The notes under the pieces: generated by a model
Database searches by the model: none
Seen by the model: only the letters and a program-made list of their open reading frames with translations
What the model was told of the DNA's origin: nothing
Made by a program: the position numbers and the translations under genes
In this document: positions 41,150-62,900 of the stretch, piece by piece
Numbering within the stretch: the first letter of the stretch is position 1
Layout: each line of letters starts with the position of its first letter
Assembly (NCBI GenBank): GCA_024803745.1
Contig: JANJXV010000190.1
Span: 248,001-312,000 of the forward strand
Reading direction: 5' to 3'
Source: Megascapheus bottae
Taxonomy: Eukaryota > Chordata > Mammalia > Rodentia > Geomyidae
DNA: 64,000 bases

Positions 41150-41552
41150 TCAACAGGCACCAGTGGGTCATGTCTGTAATCCCAGACTGAAATCTAAAGA
41201 CCAGGATTTGAAATCAGCGCCATGAGACTTGTTTTTTTCTTTTTTCAGTCCTGGGGCTTGAACTCAGGTCCTGGGCATTGTCCCTGAACCTCTTTTGCTC
41301 AAGGCTAGCACTTTACCACTTGACCCACAGTGCCACTTCCATTCCTCAGTAATGGAACCAGGGTTTTATGCATGCTAGGCAAGCACTCTACTACTAAACC
41401 GCATTCCCAGTCTAGAGACTCTTATTTCTAATTAATCACCAAAAAAGCCAGAAGTAGAGTTGTGGCTGAAATGGTAGAATGCCAACCTTGAGCAAGAAAG
41501 CTAAGGGACAGTGCCCAGTCCCTGAGATCAAGCTCCAGTACTGGCACAAAAA
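41150..41552 (+). mobile_element. B1-head/ID-tail SINE split by an inserted SINE
   Basis: Head at 41,150-41,235 and middle plus tail at 41,414-41,552 are the two halves of one plus-strand element; a minus-strand ID-like element lies between. Confidence 0.8.
41236..41413 (-). mobile_element. ID-like SINE nested in another SINE
   Basis: Minus-strand copy (cagtcctggggcttgaactc to ccgcattcccagtc) inserted into the element at 41,150-41,552; its middle is shortened. Confidence 0.85.
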
Positions 41553-41566
41553 GGAAAAAAAAAAGA

Positions 41567-41800
41567 TTCTAAGCTGGGCACAGTGGCTCACACTTGTAAT
41601 CCTAGCTACTCAGGAGACTGAGATCTGAGGATCAAGGTTCAAAGCCAGCCCGGGCACAGAAGGCCCAGAGACTCTTATCTCCAATTAACCTCTAGAAAGT
41701 GAGGCTTGGCTCAAGGGTAGGGCAGTAGCCTTGAACTAAAGAAGAGCTCAGGGACAGTGCCCAGGCCAAGTTCAAGCCCTGTGACCCACAAAAAAAGAAA
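41567..41800 (+). mobile_element. B1-head/ID-tail composite SINE
   Basis: Near-complete: gggcacagtggctcacactt head, ccaattaacc middle, gcccaggccaagttcaagcc tail, A-rich end. Confidence 0.9.
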
Positions 41801-43165
41801 AGAAAGATTCTAAACTAATTGTTTTCAAGTCTATAGCTCACAGCCGAGTATATTTGTGTATTTGTTACTGAACTAGACCCCTGAATTCATCCCACAGAAA
41901 AACTTGTACCTGGCAGATGGGTATTGGGGGAAAGAAAGACTTTATTGAGGGTGCAGTGTCTTCTCCTGGCATTGAGGCCTGTTTCAGTTCTGGCCACATG
42001 GGGTGTTTGGATGAGGACCAGGTCAGGGTCACCACTGGGGAACCAAGGCAGTGGCATTCATAGCAAAAGCTTTTTCTATCCAAAGCAGTACTGTCTAGCT
42101 TCCTTTCCGCTTTGTAGCCAACTGCAAGTTTCTGGAATAGCTCGGAAAATCAATTACTATCTCGGGAACTTGTGGGGAGACCATCTTCTGAGAATGGCAG
42201 GATGGGAATAAAGCCAGGTGAACTCAGCCCGCCAGCAAACGCCCTCCCGAGTGCTGGGCTCATGCAGTACCAAGGCCAGCCACTCGAGGGAGACGTGGCC
42301 TTGGGAACACAGAGGCGCCCGAGCCCTGATAGCTCCTCTACCAGCAGGACTCAGCCGTTGGCCAGCTGCCTGAGGTGCCAGCGCAGCCTTCCAGAGACCA
42401 ACGGCCAGCTCCCACCAGGGAAAGGGGTTTCCCTCCAAACCAGTCCCAGGTGGAATTCACCTGTTCAGCCTGGCTCCCCCCCAGGGCCTGATCGGCAGCC
42501 ATCACCCCCACTGAAGACCAACTTTCTGGCCAGGGAGGAGTGGGTCAGCTTCAGGTGATGGGCTGGGGCTGGACAGGGTCGGAAGGGAACACATCACAAC
42601 TTGCGGCCCGTGGGACTGGCTTCTCAGCATTCTTGAAGATCGAGGGGAACCAAATCTGGAGAAGGGAAGACTAGAAGGGCAGGCAAGGTGCCACCTGCAG
42701 CTGCACACCGAGTCTGGCTTCCTGACCCAGGGAATGGACCCGAGGGTGAAGCCATGCAGATAATATGGCATCCTGGACAATGAGTTGTTGGGGTACCTGG
42801 GGTACCCCCATCTGGCCACCACTCTGCAGCATCATTACACGGGCAGGACTTCGGTTTGGGGTTTGGGCAGAACCAGTGACACATCGACTCCACCTCTGAA
42901 CCACAGGTGATGAGGGGTGCTGTAGGTCCTGGGCCCTGCGTGTAAGGCAGGCAGTGATGGCTGCTTTTACTACAGCGGAGGAGGGGACCGCAGAGCAAGT
43001 GAGTACAGACTCCTTCCTGCCCATAGGGGGCAGCATCCAAGCTCCCCACAGCCCATGCTCTAGGGAGCACTGCAGCCCCTGCTGCAGCCCCGGTGTCAGC
43101 GTGACCTGCAGAGTGGCGGCTGGCCCCAGGGCCACGTAAAACATAGACCTAAAAATAATGTGAAG
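41801..43165. other. Intergenic, unassigned
   Basis: Between LRCOL1 and FBRSL1. Contains a minus-strand AATAAA near 41,940 and open frames near 42.6-43.1 kb on the minus strand with some cysteines, but no coherent exon set was found. Confidence 0.45.
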
Positions 43166-43370
43166 TTAAGCTTCACACTGGTGGCTCACACCTGTAGTCC
43201 CAGCTGATCAGGGGGCTGGGACCCTCGGACTGCAGTTTAAGCCAGCCCAAGGGGGAACGTCCCTGACTCCCTGATCTCCAGTAAACTACTAAAAACTAGA
43301 TGGGAGTGGAACTGGATCAATCGGTAGATGCCAGGCTCAGAGGCAGTGCTCGGGCCCTGGTGCTTGGTGG
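43166..43370 (+). mobile_element. B1-head/ID-tail SINE, diverged
   Basis: ggtggctcacacctgtagtc head and a degraded tail. Confidence 0.8.
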
Positions 43371-43477
43371 CAGTCTTCTAGGAGAGGAAGAAAAGTCTGT
43401 AATCTGTCTTTAGACGCCTGCGCCTCTAAAATTCTTGTCTGGCAGATGCATTTTGAGAACAAGATGAAGAGGAGTCT

Positions 43478-43665
43478 GGGCTGGGAGCGTGGCCCAGTAG
43501 TAGCATGCTGGCCTAGCATCCACAAAGCCCTGAGTTTGATTTCCCAGAACCACATACACAGAAAAGGCCGGAAGTGGCGCTGTGGCTCCAGTGAGCAAAA
43601 AGTGTCCACGGACAGTGCCCAGGAGGCCCTGGGTTCAAGCCCCAGGACTGGCAAAAAAGAAAAAT
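43478..43665 (+). mobile_element. ID-like dimeric SINE
   Basis: gctgggagcgtggcccagta head, ggaagtggcgctgtggctcc second unit, then ggcaaaaaagaaaaa. Confidence 0.88.
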
Positions 43666-44049
43666 AAAAAAGGATGGACAGGAGTCCACAGAGCTGTTCT
43701 TGGGGCAAGAGCTAGCCAGTCCTGAAGCCCAGTACGCTGAGCTGTTGACCTGAGGTGCTCAGCTGGACCAGTGCCCTCCACGTGGGGACTGAGCCCCAGT
43801 GTAGCAGGAATTGCAAGTCATTCTGCAACGTTCCTCCCTGGGCGGAGGGCTCAGCGCTGGCATGGTTGAAGGATGGCTGCTGCAATTATCTATCATCTAT
43901 CTTCTTTCTTTCCTTCCCTCCTTCTCTCTTTCTTCTTTTTCATGCCACTGCTGGGGCTTGAACACCGGGCTTCAGTTCTGTCTCTGAGCTCTATTTGCTC
44001 AAGGCTAGCACTCTACCACTTGAGTCTGGAGCCACTTCTGGTTGTTTTT

Positions 44050-44231
44050 GTTTGTTTTTTCCAGTCCTGGGGGTTAAACTCAGGGCCTGTCTTTGGACAC
44101 TTTTTTTCTCAAGTCTAGCCCTCTGCCACTTGAGCCACAGCACCACTTCTGACTTTTCCTATGTATGTGGTACCGAGGACTCAAATTCCAGTCTTTGTGC
44201 ATGCTAGGTGAGCACTCTACCACTAGGCCAC
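44050..44231 (-). mobile_element. ID-like SINE nested (first insertion)
   Basis: Minus-strand copy from ccagtcctgggggttaaact to actaggccacacttctgg, interrupting the element at 43,938-44,622. Confidence 0.85.
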
Positions 44232-44287
44232 ACTTCTGGAATCACTTCTGGCTTTTTCTGTGATTAATAGGAGATAAGAGTCTCATA

Positions 44288-44519
44288 AAGCTGGGCGCAG
44301 TAGCTCTTGCCTACAATCCTAGCTCCTCAGGAGGCTGAGATTGGAGGATCAGAGCTGGAAGCCAGCTCCCGGCAGGAAAGTCCGTGAGACTCTGACCTTC
44401 AACCACTTAAAACCTGGATGTGGCTCAAGTGGTAGAGAGCTAGCCTTGAGCAGAGAGAGGCTCAGGGACAGTGCCCAGGCCTTGAGTTCAAGCTCCACAA
44501 CTGACCCTCCCCCCAAAAA
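44288..44519 (+). mobile_element. B1-head/ID-tail SINE nested (second insertion)
   Basis: Plus-strand copy (gctgggcgcagtagctcttg to ctccccccaaaaaaa) inserted into the same older element; gagtctca flanks the left side and agtctcaa the right. Confidence 0.85.
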
Positions 44520-44698
44520 AAGTCTCAAGGACTTCCTGTCCGGGCTGACTCTGAACAGTGCTCCTCAGGTCTCAGCCGCCCGAGAGCTAGGATTACAGGT
44601 GAGAGACAACAGTGGGCCGAGTGTTTCTTTGTTAATGAGTCACCGAATAACCAGAGGAGTTTCTGGAAACTTTTTATAAAGATTACCCAGGTTAAGAA

Positions 44699-44704
44699 TT
44701 TAAT
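44699..44704 (-). terminator. FBRSL1: Possible FBRSL1 poly(A) signal
   Basis: TTTAAT on the plus strand is ATTAAA on the minus strand, at the end of an AT-rich, unique block (44,690-44,870) that contrasts with the GC-rich exon. About 1.2 kb past the stop. No AATAAA was seen nearby. Confidence 0.45.
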
Positions 44705-45932
44705 AATGCTTTATATTTATATTAACAGAGTATTTACACTTGTTTCTCTTATTATTAAAAACAAAAAGAAATCCTTTCACACTTCTGCATAATAGAATAA
44801 GGCGACCCCCTAAATTTTTGTACATTATTATTATTATTATTTTAATATATATCTGTAACTTTAATTCCAAGGACCCCGGCCAAGGCTGGGCCTGAGTGGG
44901 GGCCTCACAGTGCGTTGGACAGAAGGAAAACTTCTTCCCATAAATAAGACAGAGAAACCCCGGGGCTTGAAAGGGCTCTGGGGCCGGGAAACTACGAATC
45001 CCGACTGAAAGGGTTTTCTTTTTGGTTCTTTTCGATGTCTGAAAAGCAGAAAATTAAGAAAAAAATACAAAACCATCCAACACGCTTCTCACCGTGGGCA
45101 AAAGGTAGGAAGTCGACCTTTTCCCCGTGGCCTAATCTCAGCGCAAAAGAAGCCCGGCCGGGCGCGGGGCGCGGGGCGCGGGGCGCGGGGCGCGGTCCTG
45201 GGAGTTCGCGGGCGGGAAGCGGGCGCCGCTGGGCCTCGGGCTCCGCTGCGGCCTCTCGGGCTCCGGCCTCGGGCTCCGCTGGGGTCTCGGGCTCCGCTGG
45301 GGTCTCGGGCTCCGGCCTCTCGGGCTCCGCCCCAGGCTCCGGCCTCTCGGGCTCCGCTGGGGTCTCGGGCTCCGGCCTCGGGCTCCGCTCCAGGCTCCGG
45401 CCTCGGGCTCCGCTCCAGGCTCCGGCCTCTCGGGCTCCGCTGGGGTCTCGGGCTCCGGCCTTGGGCTCCGCTCCAGGCTCCGGCCTCTCGGGCTCCGCTG
45501 GGGTCTCGGGCTCCGGCCTCGGGCTCCGCTCCAGGCTCCGGCCTCGGGCTCCGCTCCAGGCTCCGGCCTCTCGGGCTCCGCTGGGGTCTCGGGCTCCGGC
45601 CTTGGGCTCCGCTCCAGGCTCCGGCCTCTCGGGCTCCGCTGGGGTCTCGGGCTCCGCTCCAGGCTCCGGCCTCTCGGGCTCCGCTAGGGTCTCGGGCTCC
45701 GCTGGGGTCTCGGGCTCCGCCCCAGGCTCCGGCCTCTCGGGCTCCGCTGGGGTCTCGGGCTCCGGCCTCGGGCTCCGCTCCAGGCTCCGGTCTCTCGGGC
45801 TCCGCTGGGGTCTCGGGCTCCGGCCTCTCGGGCTCCGGCCTCGGGCTCCGCTCCAGGCTCCGGCCTCTCGGGCTCCGCTGGGGTCTCGGGCTCCGGCCTC
45901 GGGCTCCGCTCCAGGCTCCGGCCTCTCGGGCC
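44705..45932 (-). other. FBRSL1: FBRSL1 3' UTR
   Basis: First 720 bp is a tandem array, then about 450 bp of unique sequence grading from GC-rich to AT-rich. The 3' end is placed by the ATTAAA at 44,699-44,704. Confidence 0.55.
45220..45930 (-). repeat. FBRSL1: Minisatellite directly after the FBRSL1 stop codon
   Basis: About 710 bp of units made of ggctccgctggggtctcggg, ctccggcctc and ctccaggctcc modules (plus strand), forming higher-order repeats of about 60 and 120 bp. Starts within five bases of the TAG. Confidence 0.95.
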
Positions 45933-56230
<10,298 letters not shown>

Positions 56231-58130
56231 CTGGGAAGATAAAAAGAGGCAGGGCTGGGGGTGAACAGTACCCGTGGCCCAGATTGTAACACGAGCCCCC
56301 AAGGGGCCTCCGCACGCTTCCCGAGGTAAGGTCTGGGGATGCGTGGCTTCACGGAGGTGGCAGATGGGCCCGCCCTTCTCTGCTCAGAGCATAAATCTTC
56401 TTCAAACGTGAAGACTCTTTGAGAGTACAGTCTGAGCTGAGAATACTACCATCCCAGCAAGCAGTTAGCATCTGTGCCCATGCAGACAGGTGGGCCTTGA
56501 TTTAGGCGAAACCCTGGCAGGCTAGGGGCAGAAGAGGAAAAAAGGACTTTGCCTGCACCTCTTGCCCTAACCAGGACATGACACAGCCACATAATAGGTA
56601 AAAGAGATGCCCATCCACTCAGCGGCACAACATTATTCTTATCCTGGACCAGCTAAGGTCCAGGCTGTTCTCATGAGCAGCACTATACTGAGATGGCCTG
56701 GTACGTAGGTATGCACCCTCTCAGGGGTGTGAACCTTTACCACACATGACTGCTCATCTCCATCTCTCCTACAGGAATCCCCTCCCCTGCACAAAGTGGG
56801 CAAGGCAAACCATTGTCTGCCCTTCCTTCTGCCGTGTCCATGGTGATGAGGGTACCCGGGGCAGTGTCAGATGGTCCCCAAGCCTGAGCCTCCTGGATCA
56901 TCCTCGTGGAAGTGACAGGTGTCAGAGAACATCTGGGTGACTTCTCTCACAAAACTCCCTACTACAGCAGCTGACTGCATTGGAACAAGCTATCCCTAAA
57001 TGAGGACATTCCAGATTCTTCTCACCTTAGCCCACAGCCGGCGTTTCTCTCTAGCTGCCAAGACCCTGGATTCAGGCAGTACCCACCAGTCTCTCTTAGT
57101 ACCTTATTCCATATCATGCTGGCCTCAGCCCCACCCCAGAGATCCTGATCAGAGACCCCAATCGTTTGATCATCTTTGTTATTGGCCTGCCTGGGCATCA
57201 GTCCTGGGAGGGTTGGGCATCTCTGCCCCTGCTCAAGGGGATAGGAGACGGCAGCCATTATCTCTAACAAGGCTGCCCAAAGCCTTCATTATCTGCAACG
57301 GACGGTCCTCAGGGCCACTGGCAGATGTTAACTGCACAGGAGCCTCTGAAGGTCCTCGATGGGGAGAGGAAGGGCTCCACCTCACAGCTTCTACACAGCT
57401 GAAATCAACAAGGGAATGTGGCTGCATACTGAGGCCGCCCAGCAGGCAGAAGAGATCAGCCCGCTGGACCTGGGGCTTGACACAAAAGGCAGCCTCTAAA
57501 ACACAGGACACATGCTCTGCATGTGACCAGCAGCAGGAGAGGGGTGTGGGGAGTGGGGCCTGAACTCCCAGCCCGGGTTGAGGCCATTGTACCAGCAGTG
57601 GGCCTGGTGCTCCACAGACTTGCTCCCACCATACCTGGGGCAAAGGGAGTCAGTTCAACTTTCCAGGCTGGAACATGGTTCTGGGGACCCAGAGATAGAG
57701 CCCTGGACTCCAGGAAGCCAAGGCGAGGGCACAGGAAGCAGAGGGGAGAGCAGGGAGAGGTGTGTCCTCCCCACCGCAGGGCAGGGAAAGCCTGGAAAAG
57801 CTGCTCTCCTCTGCCCACCCCCCTGGCTCATGGCTTGTCACCGCCAGTCCACCAATACCAGGCAAGGAAGAGTGGGTGGTGCAGAGATCCAGGCCCCTAC
57901 GGTGGTCTTGGGCACCGATCTAGCCAGCTGTTCAGGGAAGGCTGGACACCTGGCCAGCTGCGGTCGTCCCGTCCACCCCTCTGCTGGTGCTGGCCCAAAG
58001 GGGCCAGCAGAGGGCCAGCAGAGGGCCTGCCAGGAGCCCAGAACGCCCCGCTGTCCGCAGCCTGGGGCCCCGGGCTAGGACGGGTCTCCAGGGGCGGCCT
58101 GGGCCCAGACAAAGAGCCCGACGGCCAGGT
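56231..58130 (-). other. FBRSL1: FBRSL1 upstream intron, unique part
   Basis: About 1.9 kb of balanced, non-repetitive sequence. A possible short exon at 57,026-57,054 was considered and not accepted. Confidence 0.4.
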
Positions 58131-58289
58131 GAGGCTCCGACGGCCCAGCCTCCGCAGGGCCCAGACAAAGACGCCCAGCGCCCCCGCGCCCGCCCGGGGC
58201 CTCCACCTCCGCGCCCTGCCACGCGCCCAGGCGGGCGGTGGGGGAGGGGAGGGGGGCGGGAGGGGGGCGGGGGCCCTGCCAGCCCGGGC

Positions 58290-59110
58290 TGAGCCGCCGC
58301 CCGGCTCCTGGGGGGCTCCCCGTCCCCGCCCCGCTCCTGGGGTGCGGGCTCCCCCTCCCCGTCCCCGTCCCCGTCCCGCCCCGCTCCTGGGGTGCGGGCT
58401 CCCCGTCCCCGTCCCCTCCCGCCCCGCTCCTGGGGTGCGGGCTCCCCGTCCCCGTCCCCCTCCCGCCTCGCTCCTGGGGTGCGGGCTCCCCGTCCCCCTC
58501 CCCGTCCCCGTCCCCGTCCCGCTCCTGGGGTGCGGGCTCCCCGTCCCCGTCCCCCTCCCGCCCCGCTCCTGGGGTGCGGGCTCCCCGTCCCCGTCCCCCT
58601 CCCGCCTCGCTCCTGGGGTGCGGGCTCCCCGTCCCCGTCCCCGTCCCCTCCCGCCCCGCTCCTGGGGTGCGGGCTCCCCCTCCCCGTCCCCCTCCCGCCT
58701 CGCTCCTGGGGTGCCGGCTCCCCGTCCCCGTCCCCTCCCTCCCCGCTCCTGGGGTGCGGGCTCCCCCTCCCCGTCTCCCTCCCGCCCCGCTCCTGGGGTG
58801 CGGGCTCCCCGTCCCCGTCCCCCTCCCGCCCCGCTCCTGGGGTGCGGGCTCCCCCTCCCCGTCCCCTCCCGCCCCGCTCCTGGGGTGCGGGCTCCCCCTC
58901 CCCGTCCCCCTCCCGCCCCGCTCCTGGGGTGCGGGCTCCCCGTCCCCTCCCGCCCCGCTCCTGGGGTGCGGGCTCCCCGTCCCCGTCCCCCTCCCGCCTC
59001 GCTCCTGGGGTGCGGGCTCCCCGTCCCCTCCCGCCCCGCTCCTGGGGTGCGGGCTCCCCGTCCCCTCCCGCCCCGCTCCTGGGGTGCGGGCTCCCCCTCC
59101 CCGTCCCGCT
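58290..59110. repeat. GC-rich minisatellite upstream of FBRSL1 exons
   Basis: About 22 copies of a 30-45-bp unit with core cgctcctggggtgcgggctc and variable blocks of ccccgt/ccccct. Units differ mostly by the number of cccgtc hexamers. It produces long spurious ORFs on both strands. Confidence 0.95.
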
Positions 59111-59141
59111 TCTCTCTCCCGAGCCCCCGGCGGGCACTGAC

Positions 59142-59420
59142 CTGAGGGCGACCCAGTCCCGCGCGCGGAGGGCGATCGCCGGGTCTCCGGCCGCGATCCG
59201 AGGCCGCGGGCGGTGGAGCGGCCCGGCCCGGCCCAGCCCGGCCCCAGGAAGCCGCGGCCCCCGCGCGCCCTCTCAGCGGGAGCCGGGGCTGGGGCGCGCG
59301 TCCGGCGCCCGCTCTCGGCGCTGCCCGGGCGCCGGCGGGGGCGGGGCCTCGGCGGGGCGGGGCCTCGGCGGGGGCGGGGCGGGGCGCGGGCGGGGCGGGG
59401 CGCGGGCAGGCCCGACTAAT
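59142..59420 (-). promoter_or_regulatory. FBRSL1: CpG-island-like block, candidate internal FBRSL1 promoter
   Basis: Dense CpG and repeated GC boxes (ggggcggggc) at 59,335-59,405. On the minus strand the block runs into a good 5' splice site, ccctcag/gtcagt, at 59,142/59,141. This arrangement suits a first exon of a shorter FBRSL1 transcript, but no start codon or transcription start can be fixed. Confidence 0.3.
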
Positions 59421-59837
59421 CCAGCCTCGAGGCGCGGATCTGCCCGCGGCCGCCGCCGTCCAGGCGGACCCAGGGCCGGACTCCCCGGACAGCCTGCACC
59501 CCGCTGGGGAGGGGCCGGCGGGAGCGACTCCGTCCCGGGAGCCCAGCACCCGAGGCTGCGCGTGGGCCACGCGGCCCTGGGCTCCCAAGCAGCCCCGCTG
59601 TCCCGGGGAAAGCCTGGAGGGAAGCGACGCCCAGCACACAGGCCCAGGGCGCACGGCTCCCCGCGCCAGGCAGGGGCCGAGAGCCCCGCGGGCCGCTGGA
59701 GGCCGTGTGGAGGGGGCCTGGCACGGAGCCCCTTCCCGTGCGGGGCTTGGACGGCCGGGGGTCCTGACACCACGGCGCGGGTCGGAGCAGCCCTGGACTG
59801 GCAACCCTGGCTCCCTCCTGGGATCCACAGGATTCAC

Positions 59838-59995
59838 GTCCAGTTAACCATCGAAAGACAGACGTGGTGCTGCGGCTCAAATGGTAGGACTCTGGCCTTG
59901 AGAAAACCCCGAGCCCACAAGTGGAGCTGTGGCTCAAGGGTTGATCACAAAAGCACAAGAACAGCGCCCGGGCCGAGTCTAAACCCAGGGCTCCC
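59838..59995 (+). mobile_element. Degraded SINE tail
   Basis: cagttaaccatcgaaagaca and gctgcggctcaaatggtagg are recognisable pieces of the composite SINE; the head is lost. Confidence 0.6.
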
Positions 59996-59999
59996 GCCC

Positions 60000-62900
60000 G
60001 CCCTGCCCTGCAAAACAGTACTCTTTTCCAAAGGCCAGGGACTGTGGGGAGCAGAGCCACACATTTGGAAATTGCAATGGTACAGAAGACACGCCAGTAG
60101 TGCCAGGCTAAGGCAGGATCTGAAGCTATCCCTATTCTGCTTATTTATCCAATATGTGTAAAACATTATCAAAGACAGAAATAAAACCACCTCCCAAATC
60201 CTGCTGTTTCTTCCCATGTACCAAATACTGGGCTTTGCTGTGAAGTCATGGAGCCTCCCTAGCCACAGACAAGAAAAGGCTTGCAGGGAAGGGGAGAGGA
60301 GAGAGAATGCACCTATCCATTACTGGTTTTGGATAGACTGGGTCATGCACAGTTCTGAGACTGAATTCTGTGTCAGCTGAGTAGCTGGCATTGCAGGCCT
60401 CTAGGATAGTGTATTAATTGACTCCTTCTTTAGATGATTGACTAGACATACAGCCTAGCAGCCAGAGAGCACAGCCAAGCTTTCTCTCCTCTTCCCGCTT
60501 TAGCTAGGGCAGGGGAGGCAGACTCTACCCCTGGAAACAAACTGGAGCCAGTAAGACGAAACAGAAAGTGAGTGGCTGCTGCAGAGGGAGACAGATCCAT
60601 CAAAGACCTCAACCTGACAGGCATTCATCTCCAGGGCAAATCTCAAATGTGCAAATCTGACCATGGTACAGGTTTCAACATGCCACATCTCTCTCCCTGG
60701 AAACTCCTTTACCCATACACCCAGACCACAGGAGAATCGAGATTCCTGCCTGCGGTAGGAGTTTTCATTTCCTGCCACTCCTGAGACCACCTCAGGCACT
60801 GGGTCAAGGGGATTCATCAAAGGGGCTAAAACACAGGGTTGGGACACCACCTGAGCCCCACTCACAGCCTGTACCCTGATGTCAGGAAAAATTAGACTCA
60901 GAACCTAGGACAAGCCCGTCTTTAATTTTGTTTAGGAAGGAACGTAGCTGTGATATGAGAGATTTAATGAGGTTAGAAATCAGGAAGGAAGTGGAGTGGG
61001 AATAGATTATCAAGAGAAATAAAGGCAGCCGCCAGAGCACACAGATATTAAATATCAGGCTTCCAAACCAAATATATATAATCCACTTAGGGACTTAATG
61101 GTGGCATTCAGAGGCACATTTCTCCAAAGCCTATGATTCAACAGCTGACATTATAACTGCATCTGTCATGATTCTGTGCCATGAAGGGGAGGGAGGTGCC
61201 TTGCCAGGGGTTCCCAAACCAGCCTCACCTGGCTCAAGGGGTGCTGGGAACACCTCTTGGCTATACCACTTTCATGGCCCTGACGTGCCCCAACCTTGGC
61301 CATAGCTGATAACTCGGTGTCCTCAATGCTACCACATCGGAAGCAAGGCCCACTTCCTCCAGGCTGCCACTTAGCAGATAAGCTGCCGGTGAGGCCTGCG
61401 GAGGCCTCATGCTAAGTAACGGAGGTGTGGTCATGGGACTGGTGCCTTTCCTGAGTCCTGGCTGGAGGTTCTCAGAGGCTGGCTGGGCTGTGGATCCCTG
61501 ACCATCTCACAATCTGTCAGTCAAAAGCCATGTGGGAACTGCAGTTCTATCTGGGAGTCCCACGGGTGTGGAGCTCTGAGCTGGAGGGAGGGCAGTCGAT
61601 GGTGTGGACAGAGGAACACTCACTGAGCCAGCTGGAACTGCAGTGCCACTCAGCACTCCACAGCTATGCCCCCCATCCCACTTACAGACTAGAAGGCACA
61701 CCTGCAGCGCAGAGCACTTGAGTGTGTACGCCAGGCACAGCTCAGGGCCTCTGGACAGGGCAGGAGGATCCTGAGCACAGGAGAGCCCAAGGGAGAAGAG
61801 CAGCCAGGTCTGGCATCCAGCTCACCACCTTCTGCTAGCCCGTGCTTGGTGTCAAACCCTTGAGGGGCCTCATTCCTCAGCCCGAGGGCTGCACTTGAGT
61901 GTTAAGTGGCCTTGGGAGGACAATTAAATTCACTGAAGCTTCTGGCTTCAGCAGAGAGTAAACCTCAGCTCCTATTATATATCATCCATGTGCTGAGGAC
62001 AACGGGGCTACAGGCCTTCCTAGGATGCCCTGCTCCATACTTCAACCTGAGGGAGGCTCCTGGGGTCTATGCCCTTGCCCGGCTTCCTCTGCTGGGCCCC
62101 AGCTGCTGTTTCCAGCCTGTGCACTGTTGTGCCCACCAGAGAGCCCACGAGGCTCTCCTGCTTGCCTGGTCTCCATGCTCATTACAGCAGAGGGCTGAGA
62201 CACAAGGTCCTCGAGGACAACCCCAGGACTCAAGGACAAACCTCCTGTCCCTGCACCAGCTAAGCTGGAGGTTTGTCACCACCTGGTTTTGGATCCCTTG
62301 GCCTTCCTTATCTTCCCTCCTTCTGGGTTTCTGGGCTCCCAAGGGGACCTTCTGTCCCTCACATGCCTCTCTGGGCAGTGAGGCTGTCACCTTGCAGGTG
62401 TTGTCCTGTAGCCCCACTGTCTGGTTGAGAGCTTGTACTTCTGGGAGCATGTGGTACTTTTGCACACGGAGACAAGAGCTTCACCTGCAAGACCAGCTCC
62501 TCACTGAAGAGCTGGCACTGGGGTTCTCCCTGGGACCACAGTGTCCCCTGGGGGGTGTTTTCTGGGACCACAGTGTCCCCTGGGGATTCTCCCTGGGACC
62601 ACAGTGTCCCCTGGGGGTACTTCCTGGGACCACACGGGACCCCAGACACTAACAGAGTTATAAGAGGAATAAAGGCCACACGACAGCGGGCCTTTACCCT
62701 AGATGCTGAGTCTGTCTGTGTCTGCACATCTGGCAGTGCCTGTCTTCTGTAGCTGGAAAGAACAAGAATCTAGGAAGTGGGAGTGGTGGGTCTTGCTTAA
62801 GAGTTGAGAAAACAGATTCAGAGAGGACCCCAGTCAGACACAGCTCCCCCTGGGAGAGGAGGGGGAGGAGGGTTGGGGAGAGGGAGGGGACAGGGTCAGG

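Larger units (their letters stand above)
43938..44622 (-). mobile_element. B1-head/ID-tail SINE split by two later insertions
   Basis: Three pieces of one minus-strand element: tail 43,938-44,048, middle 44,232-44,287, head 44,520-44,622. A minus-strand ID-like SINE and a plus-strand composite SINE lie in the two gaps. Confidence 0.8.

Noticed and set aside
42624..43144. Cys-containing minus-strand frames between LRCOL1 and FBRSL1, with an AATAAA near 41,940
   Set aside because: No consistent splice sites or colipase spacing, and no known gene at this place in human.
57026..57054. Possible 29-bp FBRSL1 exon on the minus strand (ttggcag acceptor, gtgaga donor)
   Set aside because: Splice sites look plausible, but the phase does not fit the next exon directly and I recognise no homologous residues.
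57523..60161. Plus-strand frames of 540-589 codons and a 646-codon minus frame
   Set aside because: Periodic translation of the 58.3-59.1 kb minisatellite; no splice logic or motif.
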